64,000 bases of DNA from Rubrivivax rivuli (GCF_004016505.1 NZ_SACR01000003.1:682001-746000); one strand, 5' to 3'; positions 9,081 through 20,109 are shown, counted from the stretch's first letter. Translations and numbers: made by a program. Notes: generated from the letters alone by a model not told the origin.

Positions 9081-9575
9081 AGCACGCCCACCCCCTCCGC
9101 GCCAGCGCTGCGCAGCCCCGACGAACAGGCCCGGCTCGACGCCGCGCTGGTCGAACTCTTCGAACACAAGATCGCCTTCAACGCCGTGCTGGGCCTGAAG
9201 GTGGAGAGCGTGCAACCTGGCGACGTGCGCGCGCGCTTCGACATGCGGCCCGAACTCGTGGGCCACTACAGCTACGGCCGCCTGCACGGCGGCGTGATCT
9301 CGGCCATGCTGGATGCCATGGGCGGGCTGGCGCTGATGGTGGGCATCGCCGAGCGCCACCCTCACGACAACATGCTGCAGGTGATGCAGCGCTTCTCGAA
9401 GATGGGCACCATCGACCTGCGCGTCGACTTCCTGCGCCAGGGCCTGGGCCGGCACTTCGTGGCGACGGCCGAGGTCACGCGCCTGGGCGGGCGCATCGGC
9501 AGCACGCAGATGCGCCTGGTCAACGACGAGGGCACCCTCATCGCCACCGGCGCCGCCGCCTACGTGGTGGCCTGA
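9078..9575 (+). CDS. Hotdog-fold thioesterase (YigI/PaaI-like)
   Basis: A 165-residue single hotdog domain protein expected to hydrolyse acyl-CoA thioesters in the cytoplasm. The core is VGHYSYGRLHGGVISAMLDAMGG, which includes the HGG loop of the fold, followed by a strand-rich half (LRVDFLRQGLGRHFVATAEV). Acyl specificity is unknown. It is divergent from the RES/Xre pair, and its 3' end overlaps the convergent MFS gene by 16 bases. Confidence 0.88.
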   Translation: MSTPTPSAPALRSPDEQARLDAALVELFEHKIAFNAVLGLKVESVQPGDVRARFDMRPELVGHYSYGRLHGGVISAMLDAMGGLALMVGIAERHPHDNMLQVMQRFSKMGTIDLRVDFLRQGLGRHFVATAEVTRLGGRIGSTQMRLVNDEGTLIATGAAAYVVA

Positions 9576-10786
9576 AGCACGCGCGGCCGCGGGGCCGCTT
9601 CACGGATCGGCAGGTGGATCAAGGCCGCGGCGAAGGCCAGCGCCGCATCGGCCCACAGCACCAGGTCGTAGGCCTGCGTGGCGGCGAACACCTGCCCGCC
9701 CAGCCAGGCGCCGAGAAAGCCGCCGATCTGGTGCGTGAGCATCACCACGCCGAAGAGCATGGCCATGTTGGCCGGCCCGAAGAACTTGGCCACCAGCCCG
9801 GCCGTGGGCGGCACGGTGCTGAGGAAGGTGACGCCCATCACGGCCGAGAACACCAGCATCACCAGCGCCGTCTTGGGCGCCAGCAGGAAGAGCAGCACCG
9901 CCACGCCACGCACCGTGTACACCAGCGCCAGCAGCGACTTCATGCGCCAGCGGCCCACGGCCCAGCCCATGGCCAGGCTGCCGACGATGTTGAAGAGCCC
10001 CAGCAATGCAAGAGACCACGCCGCCACCTGCGTGGACAGCCCGCACTGCGCCACCAGGCCCGGCAGGTGCGTGGCAAGAAAGGCGACATGGAAGCCGGAG
10101 ACGAAGAAGCCTGCGGCCAGCAGCCGGAAACCCGGCAAGGCCAGCGCCTGCCGCAAGGCCTGCTTCACCGGCAACGGCGGCGCCACGGGCGCCGAGCCCG
10201 CCGGCGCCGCGGTGCCACGCAGCACCCAGGCGGCCGGCAGCGCGAGCAGCACCAGCAGGCCCATCAGCTGCATGGCCGACATCCAGCCCACGCTGGTGAT
10301 GAGCAGCGCCGCCACCGGCGCCAGCGCGAACTGGCCGAAGGAGCCGCCCGCGTTCACCACCCCGGTGGCGAGGCCGCGCTTGTCGGCCGGCACCAGGCGT
10401 GTGGTGGCCGCCATCAGCACCGAGGGCCCGGCCATGCCGGCGCCGCCCGCGCTGAGCACACCGATGGCGAAGATCAGACCCGCCGTGGTGCTCATCAGCG
10501 GCGTGAGGAAGGTGCCCAGCGCCACCAGGCAGCAGCCCACCACCAGCACGGGCGCGGCGCCGTGACGATCGGCCAGCGCGCCGGCAAAAGGCTGCGTGAG
10601 GCCCCACCACAGCTGACCGAAGGCGAAAGCCAGGCTGATGCTGGCAATGCCCAGGCCGGTGGCGGTGTTGAGGTTGCCTAGGAAGAGCCCCATGGTCTGG
10701 CGCGTGCCCATGGTCAGCGCGAAGGTGCCGGCCGCGGCCAGCAGCACCAGCGCCAGGGCGGGTTGCCAGCGGCGATCAGCGTTCAT
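9560..10786 (-). CDS. MFS transporter
   Basis: A 408-residue major facilitator protein with about 12 hydrophobic segments, of the CynX/NimT or YbfB-like kind. Motif A-like sequence FAGALADRHGAAPVLVVG follows helix 2. Residues near 30 (GTRQTMGLFLG) resemble oxalate/monocarboxylate-type carriers, so an anionic substrate is possible but not shown. The ATG at 10786 lies inside the 3' end of the marR gene (11-base overlap), so the carrier is co-transcribed with and probably controlled by that regulator. Confidence 0.87.
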   Translation of the reverse strand: MNADRRWQPALALVLLAAAGTFALTMGTRQTMGLFLGNLNTATGLGIASISLAFAFGQLWWGLTQPFAGALADRHGAAPVLVVGCCLVALGTFLTPLMSTTAGLIFAIGVLSAGGAGMAGPSVLMAATTRLVPADKRGLATGVVNAGGSFGQFALAPVAALLITSVGWMSAMQLMGLLVLLALPAAWVLRGTAAPAGSAPVAPPLPVKQALRQALALPGFRLLAAGFFVSGFHVAFLATHLPGLVAQCGLSTQVAAWSLALLGLFNIVGSLAMGWAVGRWRMKSLLALVYTVRGVAVLLFLLAPKTALVMLVFSAVMGVTFLSTVPPTAGLVAKFFGPANMAMLFGVVMLTHQIGGFLGAWLGGQVFAATQAYDLVLWADAALAFAAALIHLPIREAAPRPRVLQATT

Positions 10787-11279
10787 CGGGGTCCTCCTCG
10801 TCGGCGGCCAGCAGCAGCGCCGTGCATTCGTCGAGCAGGGCGTGCAGCGCCACCACGCGCGCCGGGCCCAGGGTCTGGTTGATGCGTTCCTGCGATTGCC
10901 GCCAGCGCCGCTGCGCTTGCTCGCGCAGGGCGACGCCGGCCGGCGTGGCCACCACCAGGCGGCTGCGTGCGTCGGGGCCGGCATTCAGCAGCACCCAGCC
11001 GGCTTCGATCAGGGGGCGCAGGTTGCGTGTGAGGGTGGAAGCGTCGAGCCCCAGGGCCCGCGCCAGGGCGCCGGGCTGCAGCGGACCGAGCTTGACCACA
11101 TGCGAGAGCAAGGCGTACTGCGAACCCTTGAGGCCGAGGCTGCGCACGTCCTCGTCGTACCAGCGCGAAACGGCGCGGCTGAGCCGGCGCAGTTTGAGGT
11201 TCGTGCAGCCGCGGGGGGCCGGCGCAGCCTCGGCAAGGGTCGGCGCCGCGGCGTGGGTGTGGCGGTGGAGGCTGGGCAT
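10776..11279 (-). CDS. MarR family transcriptional regulator
   Basis: A 167-residue dimeric winged-helix repressor. The DNA-binding domain is seen in GSQYALLSHVVKLGPLQPGA, LARALGLDASTLTRNLRPL and the wing region NAGPDARSRLVVATPAG; flanking helices form the dimer interface. An N-terminal Ala/Pro-rich extension of about 25 residues precedes the fold. It overlaps the MFS carrier gene and is divergent from a thioesterase. A tandem palindrome lies directly upstream of its start, so it probably represses both divergent units. Confidence 0.92.
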   Translation of the reverse strand: MPSLHRHTHAAAPTLAEAAPAPRGCTNLKLRRLSRAVSRWYDEDVRSLGLKGSQYALLSHVVKLGPLQPGALARALGLDASTLTRNLRPLIEAGWVLLNAGPDARSRLVVATPAGVALREQAQRRWRQSQERINQTLGPARVVALHALLDECTALLLAADEEDPDER

Positions 11280-11289
11280 GGTCCATCAA

Positions 11290-11316
11290 TTGTATCTACA
11301 ATGATTGCATCTGCAA
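11290..11316. promoter_or_regulatory. Tandem palindromic operator, probably for the adjacent MarR protein
   Basis: Two 12-bp palindromes, TTGTATCTACAA (11290-11301) and TTGCATCTGCAA (11305-11316), are separated by 3 bases. They share the pattern TTGYATCTRCAA, so the centres are 15 bp apart. They lie in the 53-base gap between the divergent marR (start 11279) and thioesterase (start 11333) genes, an AT-rich island in GC-rich DNA. MarR proteins typically bind such dyads over promoters. Confidence 0.7.
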
Positions 11317-11332
11317 CTGTTGATGTTCGATC

Positions 11333-11887
11333 ATGAGCTACCACTCCCCTCTCGACAGCGCCGCCGCCTGGCGCGACCAGGAAGCCCAGGTGCGCGCCCG
11401 CCTGGCGGCCGGCCCCGGCCCGGGCGTCGCCAGGCGCGAACAGGTGGCCGGCCTGACGGGCCTGCAGCAGATGCAGGCGGCACTGGAGGGCGAGTTGCCG
11501 CACGCCAGCATCGGCCGCACGATGAACTTCGTGATCATCGACATTGCGCCTGGCCGCGCCGTGTTCCAGGGCACGCCGACGCAGGCGCACCTCAACCCCA
11601 TGGGCACGGTGCACGGCGGCTGGTACGCCACGCTGCTGGACAGTGCCGTGGGTTGCGCCGTGCACACCATGATGCCGGTGGGCCGCGCCTACACCACGGC
11701 CGAGCTCAGCGTGAACCTGGTGCGGGGCGCCACGCCGGACGGCGAACCGCTGCGCGCCATCGGACAGGTGATCCACTGCGGGCGTCAGCTCGCCACGGCC
11801 GAGGGGCGCATCGTCGACGCCAGCGGCAAGGTCTACGCGCACGCCACCACCACCTGCCTGGTGTTCGACCTGCCGAAGCCGGCCTGA
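11333..11887 (+). CDS. PaaI family thioesterase
   Basis: A 184-residue hotdog thioesterase. The family signature is visible in HLNPMGTVHGGWYATLLDSA, then AVHTMMPVGRAYTTAELSVN, which corresponds to the catalytic acid and CoA-binding stretch of the fold. It likely hydrolyses acyl- or aryl-CoA esters. It is transcribed away from the marR-MFS unit across the tandem operator, so its expression may rise with the same inducer as the exporter. Confidence 0.9.
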   Translation: MSYHSPLDSAAAWRDQEAQVRARLAAGPGPGVARREQVAGLTGLQQMQAALEGELPHASIGRTMNFVIIDIAPGRAVFQGTPTQAHLNPMGTVHGGWYATLLDSAVGCAVHTMMPVGRAYTTAELSVNLVRGATPDGEPLRAIGQVIHCGRQLATAEGRIVDASGKVYAHATTTCLVFDLPKPA

Positions 11888-12000
11888 GGCCCGGCGGCTT
11901 TCCAGCCCCACGGGCGGCTGGCCCCCTTGCAGCCCGGCGGGGCAACCCCATCTGGCAGCATCCGGGCCTTGCCCGCTGCCCGCGCCGTGCCGCCTGCACC

Positions 12001-13119
<1,119 letters not shown>

Positions 13120-13211
13120 CCCAGCGCTGCTCTGACAGAAAACGCGGGCCGACCCGACTGATGGGCCTGACGCCCGGCGCCGCCGCGCGCAGTTTGCTTG
13201 AAGGACCCGAC

Positions 13212-13727
13212 ATGACCCGCCGCCATTGGATGAACCTGCTGCGCACCTGGGGCCTGGGCGCTGGCGCGGCCACGGCCGCGGGCAGCGCCAGCGTGGCCGC
13301 GCCCGCGGCACCTGCAGCGGCCCCTGCGCGCAGCGACCGCGTGCAACTCAGCGCAGCCGAATGGCGCCAACGCCTGAACGCCGCGCAGTTCGACGTGCTG
13401 CGCGAGGAGGGCACCGAGCCCCCGCACAGCAGCCCGCTGAACGCGGAGAAGCGCGCCGGCACCTACCAGTGCGCCGGCTGCGCGCTGCCGCTCTTCAGCA
13501 GCAGCGCGAAGTACGAAAGCGGCACCGGCTGGCCGAGCTTCCACACCCCGCTGCCGCAGGCGCTGGGCATGCGCACCGACTACAAGCTGCTCTTGCCGCG
13601 CACCGAGTACCACTGCGCGCGCTGCGGCGGGCACCAGGGCCATGTCTTCAGCGACGGCCCGCGCCCCAGCGGCCTGCGCTATTGCAACAACGGCGTGGCG
13701 CTGCGTTTCGTGCCGGAGGCGGCATGA
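13212..13727 (+). CDS. msrB: Peptide-methionine (R)-S-oxide reductase MsrB, exported form
   Basis: A 171-residue enzyme reducing methionine-R-sulfoxide in proteins. The N-terminus (TRRHWMNLLRTWGLG, then an Ala-rich segment) looks like a Tat-type or other signal, so it probably acts in the periplasm. The MsrB domain shows the two zinc CxxC pairs CAGC and CARC, GTGWPSF, and the catalytic cysteine in RYCNNGVALRF. The usual form of that last motif is RYCIN, so this is a mild variant with the Cys and second Asn kept. Its stop overlaps the msrA start (ATGA). Confidence 0.93.
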   Translation: MTRRHWMNLLRTWGLGAGAATAAGSASVAAPAAPAAAPARSDRVQLSAAEWRQRLNAAQFDVLREEGTEPPHSSPLNAEKRAGTYQCAGCALPLFSSSAKYESGTGWPSFHTPLPQALGMRTDYKLLLPRTEYHCARCGGHQGHVFSDGPRPSGLRYCNNGVALRFVPEAA

Positions 13728-14395
13728 AGGCGCACCGCTGGCCGAGGGCGGCCTGGGCTGCCGCAGCCGCCGCCGCACTGCTGCTGGGCGGCATGGCCAG
13801 CTGGGTGGCCGCGCAGGGCCGGGAGCCGGCCCCGCCCGCCGCCGATGCCCAGCCGGCCGTGCCTGCGGGCCTGGCGGTGGCCACCTTCGCCGGGGGCTGC
13901 TTCTGGTGCGTGGAGGCCGATTTCGACAAGGTGCCTGGCGTGGTGTCCACCACCTCGGGCTACACCGGTGGCACGGTGGCGCGGCCCCGCTACGAAGACG
14001 TGGCGGCACAGCGCACAGGCCATGCCGAGGTGGTGCGCATCGTCTTCGACCCGCGCCAGGTGCGCTACGAGCAACTGCTGGTCGTCTACTGGCGCAGCAT
14101 CGACCCGACGACGAAAGACCGCCAGTTCTGTGATGCGGGCAGCCCCTACCGCACGGCCATCTTCACGCACGACGCGGCGCAGGCCGCCGCCGCGCAGGCC
14201 TCGCTGCAGGCGCTGCAGAAGGACAAGCCCTTCGCCGCGCCCATCGTCACCACCATCGAGCCCGCAGGCGCCTTCTACGAGGCTGAGGACTACCACCAGG
14301 ACTACTACAAGAAGAACCCGGTGCGTTACCGGTACTACCGGGCCAGCTGCGGCCGAGACGCCCGGCTGAAGGAGCTCTGGGGCGCGCAGCGTTGA
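13724..14395 (+). CDS. msrA: Peptide-methionine (S)-S-oxide reductase MsrA, exported form
   Basis: A 223-residue enzyme reducing methionine-S-sulfoxide. Residues about 10-30 form a hydrophobic signal or anchor segment, which cytosolic MsrA lacks. The catalytic motif is AGGCFWCVEADFD (Cys59 and Cys62), followed by SGYTGG and DPTTKDRQFCDAGSPYR. Resolving cysteines may include the C-terminal ASCGRD. The ATGA overlap with msrB shows translational coupling. With the HtrA protease upstream the three form a plausible periplasmic repair unit. Confidence 0.95.
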   Translation: MKAHRWPRAAWAAAAAAALLLGGMASWVAAQGREPAPPAADAQPAVPAGLAVATFAGGCFWCVEADFDKVPGVVSTTSGYTGGTVARPRYEDVAAQRTGHAEVVRIVFDPRQVRYEQLLVVYWRSIDPTTKDRQFCDAGSPYRTAIFTHDAAQAAAAQASLQALQKDKPFAAPIVTTIEPAGAFYEAEDYHQDYYKKNPVRYRYYRASCGRDARLKELWGAQR

Positions 14396-14413
14396 AGGGC
14401 CGGACCGCCCGCT

Positions 14414-15214
14414 TCAGCGGCGGGCCGGTGCGGGCTTCTTCGCAGCTGCTTTCCTGGCAGGCGCCTTCTTGGCAGGCGTCTTTTTGGCAGGCGCCTTCTT
14501 GGCGGCCGCCTTCGTGGGCTTCACGGCCTTCTTGGCCACCGCCTTCTTGGCGGGCGCCTTCTTGACGGCGGCCTTCTTGGGCCGGTCGCCTTCGGGCGCC
14601 TCGGGCACCGGCAGCACTTCCATCTTTTCCGCGCGGCCGCGCGTCACCAGGCCCAGCTCGCCCGCGGCGCGCCAGTCTTCGCCGAGGAACATCGCGCGCT
14701 CGGCACGCCGGCGCCGCGTGAGGCCGCGCAGTGCGGTCAGCACGCCCTTCACGCGCGCCTTGTCCCACACCAGAAACTGCTCGGCCGCCGCCGCGATGTC
14801 GCCCTGGTTCAGGCGGCGCAGCAGCGTCGACGCCGCGAGATTGCCTTCACCGATGTTGTAGAGCAGCGCGATCAGCGCGCCGAACTGGCCGTCGTTCAAC
14901 GGCACCTTGCACAAGCGCGACACGACGGCAGCGCGTGGAATCAGATCGCCGGCCAGCAGCGCCTCGGCCTGCGCGCGCGTGATGCCGCCCGGGTACAACG
15001 CCTTGGCCCGCGCGCGGTTGGCGCTGCCCTTGAGCTGCACGCCGCCTTCGGTGATGGCGTGGCCCCAGCCGATGGTCCACACATCCGCCGGGCAGAGGTA
15101 GGGGTCGATGAGCACGGTGCTCGGGTCGCCATCGGGGATGCCCTCGAAGGCCTTGATGAGATCGACAGCCTGGGCAGGCACGTCACGCAAGGGGGCACGC
15201 TGGACGCTGGGCAT
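14414..15214 (-). CDS. GH24 (T4-type) lysozyme with Lys/Ala-rich C-terminal tail
   Basis: A 266-residue protein. Residues about 10-165 form a phage-type GH24 muramidase: catalytic glutamate in IKAFEG, then [10 protein letters not shown] matching the TIGYGH signature, and [13 protein letters not shown]. About 65 C-terminal residues consist of repeats such as AAKKAPAKK, like histone H1/AlgP-type tails, which bind polyanions. The start at 15214 has a GGAGAG site upstream. No phage genes surround it and no signal peptide or holin is visible. The substrate is probably peptidoglycan; the purpose of the tail is unknown. Confidence 0.86.
   Translation of the reverse strand: MPSVQRAPLRDVPAQAVDLIKAFEGIPDGDPSTVLIDPYLCPADVWTIGWGHAITEGGVQLKGSANRARAKALYPGGITRAQAEALLAGDLIPRAAVVSRLCKVPLNDGQFGALIALLYNIGEGNLAASTLLRRLNQGDIAAAAEQFLVWDKARVKGVLTALRGLTRRRRAERAMFLGEDWRAAGELGLVTRGRAEKMEVLPVPEAPEGDRPKKAAVKKAPAKKAVAKKAVKPTKAAAKKAPAKKTPAKKAPARKAAAKKPAPARR
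14417..14590 (-). repeat. Low-complexity AAK/PAKK codon repeat in lysozyme 3' end
   Basis: On the plus strand the motif ttcttggcaggcgcc and close variants recur many times in about 170 bases, coding on the minus strand for alternating Lys-Lys and Ala/Pro units. It is coding repeat expansion; such tracts are prone to slippage and length variation between strains. Confidence 0.8.
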
Positions 15215-15313
15215 GGGGCTCTCCGGCTGGGCGATGAAAGGACCGGTCCAGTATCCGGCGTGCATCGGCCGGCTTCCATCCCCACAACCTGCGGGCCGTG
15301 CCTCGGCAGAGGT

Positions 15314-17107
15314 TCAGCCTCCGGCGGCCGCCTCCACCACCATCTGCACGCGCTGGCGGCCGTTCCATTCGTCCAGGCTCAGGCGGAAGGCCAGGCGCGC
15401 GCTGTCGGGCAGCAGTTCGGTGCGGCCGAACCAGATGGCGTCGCGCTCCTGCCCGGCGTGGCGCAGGCGCAGCTTGAGGTGCTTGTCCTGGAGCAAGCGC
15501 TGCTGCACCACCTGCACCTCGTCACAGAAGAGCGGCGCTTCGAAACCCTGGCCCCAGACCTGCGCGTCGAGCACGGCCACGGTCTGCGGGTTGAACCACT
15601 CCACGGCCAGAGGGCCGTCGGTGCGCAGCGTGCGCGTGAGCGTGGCGCGGTCCAGCCACTCTTCGGCCACACGCTGCAGCGCGGCGCCGAAGCGGCGCAC
15701 GGCGGCATCGCTCGGGTCTTGTTCGTCGTCGGCCAGCGTGCACCCGGCGGCCATGGCGTGGCCACCGAAACGCAGCAGCAGCCCGGGCTCGCGCTTGGCC
15801 ACCAGGTCCAGCGCATCGCGCAGGTGGAAGCCCGGGATGCTGCGGCCCGAGCCCTTCAGCCGCCCGTCAGCGCCACGCGCAAACACAAAGGTCGGCCGGT
15901 GCAGCCGGTCCTTCACGCGGCCGGCGACGATGCCGACCACCCCTTCATGGAAGGTCTCGTCGAACAGCGTCACGGCCGGCGGCGTGGCGGTGGTGCCGGC
16001 GGCATCGGTGTCGAAGGTGGCCAGCGTGCGTTCGGCCAGCTCGCGCATGCCGCTTTCCACCTCGCGGCGTTCGCGGTTGATGGCGTCGAGCTGCTGGGCC
16101 AGTTCGGCGGCGCGCACCGCGTCATCGGTCAACAGGCATTCGATGCCCAGCGTCATGTCGGCCAAGCGGCCCGCCGCGTTGATGCGCGGGCCCAGAGCGA
16201 AGCCGAAATCGAACCCCGCCGCGCGGGCCGGCTCGCGGCCTGCGGCCTTGAACAAAGCCGCGATGCCGGGCTGCATGCGCCCGCTGCGGATGCGCTTCAG
16301 GCCCTGCGCCACCAGGCGGCGGTTGTTGGCGTCGAGCTTCACCACGTCGGCCACGGTGCCCAGGGCCACCAGGTCGAGAAGGCTGTCCAGGCGCGGCTGC
16401 TCGCGGCCTTCATAAACGCCCTGGGCACGCTGCTCGGCGCGCGTGGCCAGCAGCACATAGAACATCACGCCGACACCGGCGATGGCCTTGCTCTCGAAGC
16501 CGCAGCCCGGCTGGTTGGGGTTGGCGATGACGTCGGCGTCGGGCAGCGAGACCACGCCGTCGACGACGGCCGGCAGGTGGTGGTCGGTCACCAGCACCTG
16601 CATGCCGGCGGCGCGCGCATGCGCCACGCCGGCGTGGCTGGCGATGCCGTTGTCCACCGTCACCAGCACTTCGGGGGCGAGGCCGCCGCTCCGGAAGGCC
16701 TGGGCGCGCGCCAAGTCCACGATGGCCGGCGTGAGACCGTAGCCGTGCACGGCGCGGTCGGGCACCACGTAGGCCAGTTCGCTGCGCTGCGCGCCCAGCA
16801 GCGCCAGGCCGCGCAAGGCCACGGCGCAGGCGGTGGCGCCGTCGCAGTCGTAATCGGCCACCACGCAGAGGCGGCGGCGCTCGGCAATGGCCCGCGCCAG
16901 CAGGCGGCCGGCCTCCACAGCGCCCTTCATCGTGGCCGGCGGCAGCAGGCGGGCCAGGCTGTCGTCCAGCTCTTCAGGCTGGCGCACACCCCGCGCGGCC
17001 AGCAGGCGGGCCAGCAGCGGATGCACGCCGGCCTGTTCCAGCGCATAGGCCGCGCGCGGCGGCGCTTCGCGTTGCACCAGGGCGGGTGATGCGGTCGGCG
17101 CGGTCAC
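15314..17107 (-). CDS. recJ: Single-stranded-DNA-specific exonuclease RecJ
   Basis: A 597-residue 5'-3' ssDNA exonuclease of the DHH superfamily acting in recombination and mismatch repair. Motif I is [13 protein letters not shown], the DHH motif is [12 protein letters not shown], and the DHHA1 part carries [14 protein letters not shown] and [15 protein letters not shown]-terminal OB-like domain follows. The GTG at 17107 overlaps the upstream gene's stop (GTGA), so rpfE and recJ are coupled. Gene pairing with an RpfE-type protein is known from Xanthomonas and Burkholderiales. Confidence 0.95.
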   Translation of the reverse strand: MTAPTASPALVQREAPPRAAYALEQAGVHPLLARLLAARGVRQPEELDDSLARLLPPATMKGAVEAGRLLARAIAERRRLCVVADYDCDGATACAVALRGLALLGAQRSELAYVVPDRAVHGYGLTPAIVDLARAQAFRSGGLAPEVLVTVDNGIASHAGVAHARAAGMQVLVTDHHLPAVVDGVVSLPDADVIANPNQPGCGFESKAIAGVGVMFYVLLATRAEQRAQGVYEGREQPRLDSLLDLVALGTVADVVKLDANNRRLVAQGLKRIRSGRMQPGIAALFKAAGREPARAAGFDFGFALGPRINAAGRLADMTLGIECLLTDDAVRAAELAQQLDAINRERREVESGMRELAERTLATFDTDAAGTTATPPAVTLFDETFHEGVVGIVAGRVKDRLHRPTFVFARGADGRLKGSGRSIPGFHLRDALDLVAKREPGLLLRFGGHAMAAGCTLADDEQDPSDAAVRRFGAALQRVAEEWLDRATLTRTLRTDGPLAVEWFNPQTVAVLDAQVWGQGFEAPLFCDEVQVVQQRLLQDKHLKLRLRHAGQERDAIWFGRTELLPDSARLAFRLSLDEWNGRQRVQMVVEAAAGG

Positions 17108-18042
17108 AGCGTCTCCAGCACGCTGAGGGGCGTGGGCGGGCTGAAGCGGCGGCGCAGGCGCGGCCACCAGCCGCCGCCGGCCGCGCCGTGGTTCTCCAGC
17201 CGCACCCAGGCGTTTTCGCCACACAGTGTCAGGGCCACGGGTTCGCCCTGTTCGGCGCGGCGCTGCAGGCCGGCGATGGGGCCCTCGTCCAGCGTCGCCC
17301 AGGCCTGGCACCAGGCCGGCCAGTTGTCGGCCAGGGCCGGGCCGCGCAGCCGCTCGTCGACGGTGGGCAGGTTCGGCGCCTCGGGCTGGGCCACGCCACA
17401 GCCGCTGAGCCAGAAGCTGTTGACGGGCAAGAGGCCGCGCGCCGCGCGCTCGTCGTTCAGCGGGTGCGTGTACAGCAGCATCTGCACCTCGCTCTGCAGG
17501 CGGCGCATGCGGCGGGCCTCGGGCGCGGCACCCAGCCAGGCGTCGACGTTGCGGCCGATCGCGCGGTCGATGGAGGCGGTGGGCAGGCCGGCCAGGCTCT
17601 CGTGCGCCAGGTACCAGCGGCTGGCGTGGCCGTAGTGCAGCGCGTAGCCCTCGCTGGTGAAGAGCGGGCTCACCGCTTCGAAAAAGGCGCGCGAGGCGCT
17701 GTCGTCCAGCATCAGCCCTGCGGGGTCGATCAGGCTGACCTGCTCGGTACCCAGGTGCCAGTGTGCGGGCGTGAGCAGGCCCCAGGCGAGATCGGCGGTG
17801 TCGATGCCATCGGCCCGCGCCGCGCGCGCGGCCCAGGGCAGCAGGCCGGCACCGCCCTGCCAGCCGAGGGCCAGGGCCAGGGCGCGTTCGTGCGGGGGCG
17901 AGAAATTCCAGGCATCGGCGCTGTCGCGCTGCACCTCGGCACAGCGGCCCAGCAGCGCCTGCAGGTGGGGCAGCGGCAGCGTGGCCGCGGCCTGGCGGCC
18001 CGCCTCGGACAGCGGCGCCGCGAAGGGGATCAACAGGTGCAT
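17104..18042 (-). CDS. RpfE-type protein (COG4255), phosphoglycerate mutase-like
   Basis: A 312-residue conserved protein found next to recJ in many beta- and gammaproteobacteria. In Xanthomonas the equivalent, RpfE, is encoded in the rpf gene cluster; its biochemical role is not established. Family stretches seen are MHLLIPFAAPLSEAG, SPPHERALALALGW, WGLLTPAHWHLGTEQVSL, ASIDRAIGRNVDAWLG and LPVNSFWLSGCGV. Some databases label it phosphoglycerate mutase-like. ATG at 18042 gives the family N-terminus. It is coupled to recJ by GTGA. Confidence 0.85.
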   Translation of the reverse strand: MHLLIPFAAPLSEAGRQAAATLPLPHLQALLGRCAEVQRDSADAWNFSPPHERALALALGWQGGAGLLPWAARAARADGIDTADLAWGLLTPAHWHLGTEQVSLIDPAGLMLDDSASRAFFEAVSPLFTSEGYALHYGHASRWYLAHESLAGLPTASIDRAIGRNVDAWLGAAPEARRMRRLQSEVQMLLYTHPLNDERAARGLLPVNSFWLSGCGVAQPEAPNLPTVDERLRGPALADNWPAWCQAWATLDEGPIAGLQRRAEQGEPVALTLCGENAWVRLENHGAAGGGWWPRLRRRFSPPTPLSVLETL

Positions 18043-18159
18043 GCCCGCATTATCCGGGCCGCCCTGCCCTGGCCTTGCGCGCATCCGGCCCTTGGGCGTG
18101 AGCACGGAGCCTGCGACCACCCCTCGGCTAGCATGCACGCCCCATGACCCCCCTGCGCC

Positions 18160-19405
18160 ATGAACCTTCCTTTTGAGTGGCAGATCGGCTGGCGCTACAC
18201 ACGCGCCGGCCGCGCCGGGCGCCGCAACGGCTTCATCAGCTTCATCAGCTTCGTCTCGATGCTTGGCATCGCCCTGGGCGTCGCGGCGCTCATCATCGTG
18301 CTGAGCGTGATGAACGGCTTCCAGAAGGAAGTGCGCGACCGCATGCTGAGCATCATTCCGCACGTCGAGCTGATGGACATCGCCGGCAACGGCCTGGCCG
18401 ACTGGCAAGCCGTGGCGAACAAGGCCCGCGAGGACAAGCGCGTCATCGGCGCGGCGCCCTACGTCAGTACACAAGCCCTGGTGGGCCGCGGCGAAGAGAT
18501 GCGTGGCGCGGTGATCCGCGGCGTAGAACCCGGCGTCGAAGGCCAGGTCACCGATATCGGCCGCACCGAAGCCGCCACGCTGGCACGCCTGCAGCCCGGC
18601 GCCTGGAACGTTGTGATGGGGGCCGAGATGGCGCGCCTGCTGCGGGCGCGCATCGGCGACAAGGTCACCGTGGTGGCGCCTGGCGGTCAGGTCACGCCCG
18701 CGGGCGTGGTGCCGCGCCTGAAGCAGGTCACGCTGGTGGGCACTTTCGAATCGGGCCACTACGAGTACGACAGCGCCATGGCGCTGCTGCACATCGAAGA
18801 CGCGCAGCGCCTCTTCCAGCTGGCCGGCCCCAGCGGCGTGCAGCTGCGCCTGGCCGACGTGCAGAGCGCGCGCACCGTGGCCGGTGAGATCGCGCTGCGC
18901 ATGGGCGGCGAGGTGCTGGTGCGCGACTGGACACGCACCAACCGCAACTGGTTCGACGCCGTGCAGATCGAGAAGCGGCTGATGTTCATCATCCTCACGC
19001 TCATCGTCGCGGTGGCGGCCTTCAACCTGGTGAGCACGCTGGTGATGACGGTGACCGACAAGCGCGCCGACATCGCCATCCTGCGCACCCTGGGCGCCAG
19101 CCCGGGCAGCATCATGGGCGTGTTCATGGTGCAGGGTGCAACCAGCGGCGTCATCGGCACCTTGGGCGGCAGCCTGCTGGGGCTGCTGGTGGCCTACAAC
19201 GTCGACGTCATCGTGCCGGCCATCGAGCAGGCCTTGGGCATGGCCTTCCTGCCGGGCAGCATCTACGTCATCAGCCGCATGCCGAGTGAACCGATGGCCG
19301 CCGACATCGTGCCGGTGCTGGTGATCTCGCTGTTGCTGTCCTTCGTGGCGACCATCTACCCGAGCTGGCGCGCGAGCCGCGTGAACCCGGCGGAGGCGCT
19401 GCGTT

Positions 19406-19413
<8 letters not shown>
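18160..19413 (+). CDS. lolC: Lipoprotein-releasing ABC transporter permease LolC/LolE type
   Basis: A 417-residue inner-membrane subunit that extracts outer-membrane lipoproteins for transfer to LolA. Four membrane segments flank a large periplasmic domain in the expected MacB/LolCE layout. The N-terminus ([35 protein letters not shown]) and the cytoplasmic coupling region ([18 protein letters not shown]) are diagnostic, and the end [10 protein letters not shown] is the family C-terminus. It overlaps lolD by 8 bases. Only one permease gene is present, suggesting a homodimer or a second copy elsewhere. Confidence 0.93.
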
Positions 19414-20083
<670 letters not shown>

Positions 20084-20094
20084 GCCCGGCTTCC

Positions 20095-20109
20095 TACAAT
20101 GCCGGCGTG
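20095..20109 (+). promoter_or_regulatory. -10 box directly before a GTG start (leaderless candidate)
   Basis: TACAAT (20095-20100) matches the -10 consensus at five of six positions and ends six bases before the GTG at 20107. A weak -35 (CTGTCG, 20072-20077) lies 17 bases upstream, inside the end of lolD. No ribosome site is visible. Transcription would then begin at or next to the start codon. Confidence 0.45.

Noticed and set aside
9614..10681. 355-codon open frame on the plus strand opposite the MFS gene
   Set aside because: Low-complexity Arg/Gln/His composition; the minus-strand frame has clear MFS membrane segments.
14417..14590. Regular repeats as a possible CRISPR array
   Set aside because: Units are short, imperfect and in codon phase, coding a Lys/Ala tail; there are no spacers of constant length.
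14414..15214. Lysozyme as part of a prophage
   Set aside because: Neighbours on both sides are chromosomal housekeeping genes; no holin, tail or integrase gene is near.
15059..17089. 676-codon open frame on the plus strand
   Set aside because: It is antisense to recJ and the lysozyme gene, with His/Gln/Ala-rich composition typical of high-GC shadow frames; recJ motifs are complete on the other strand.
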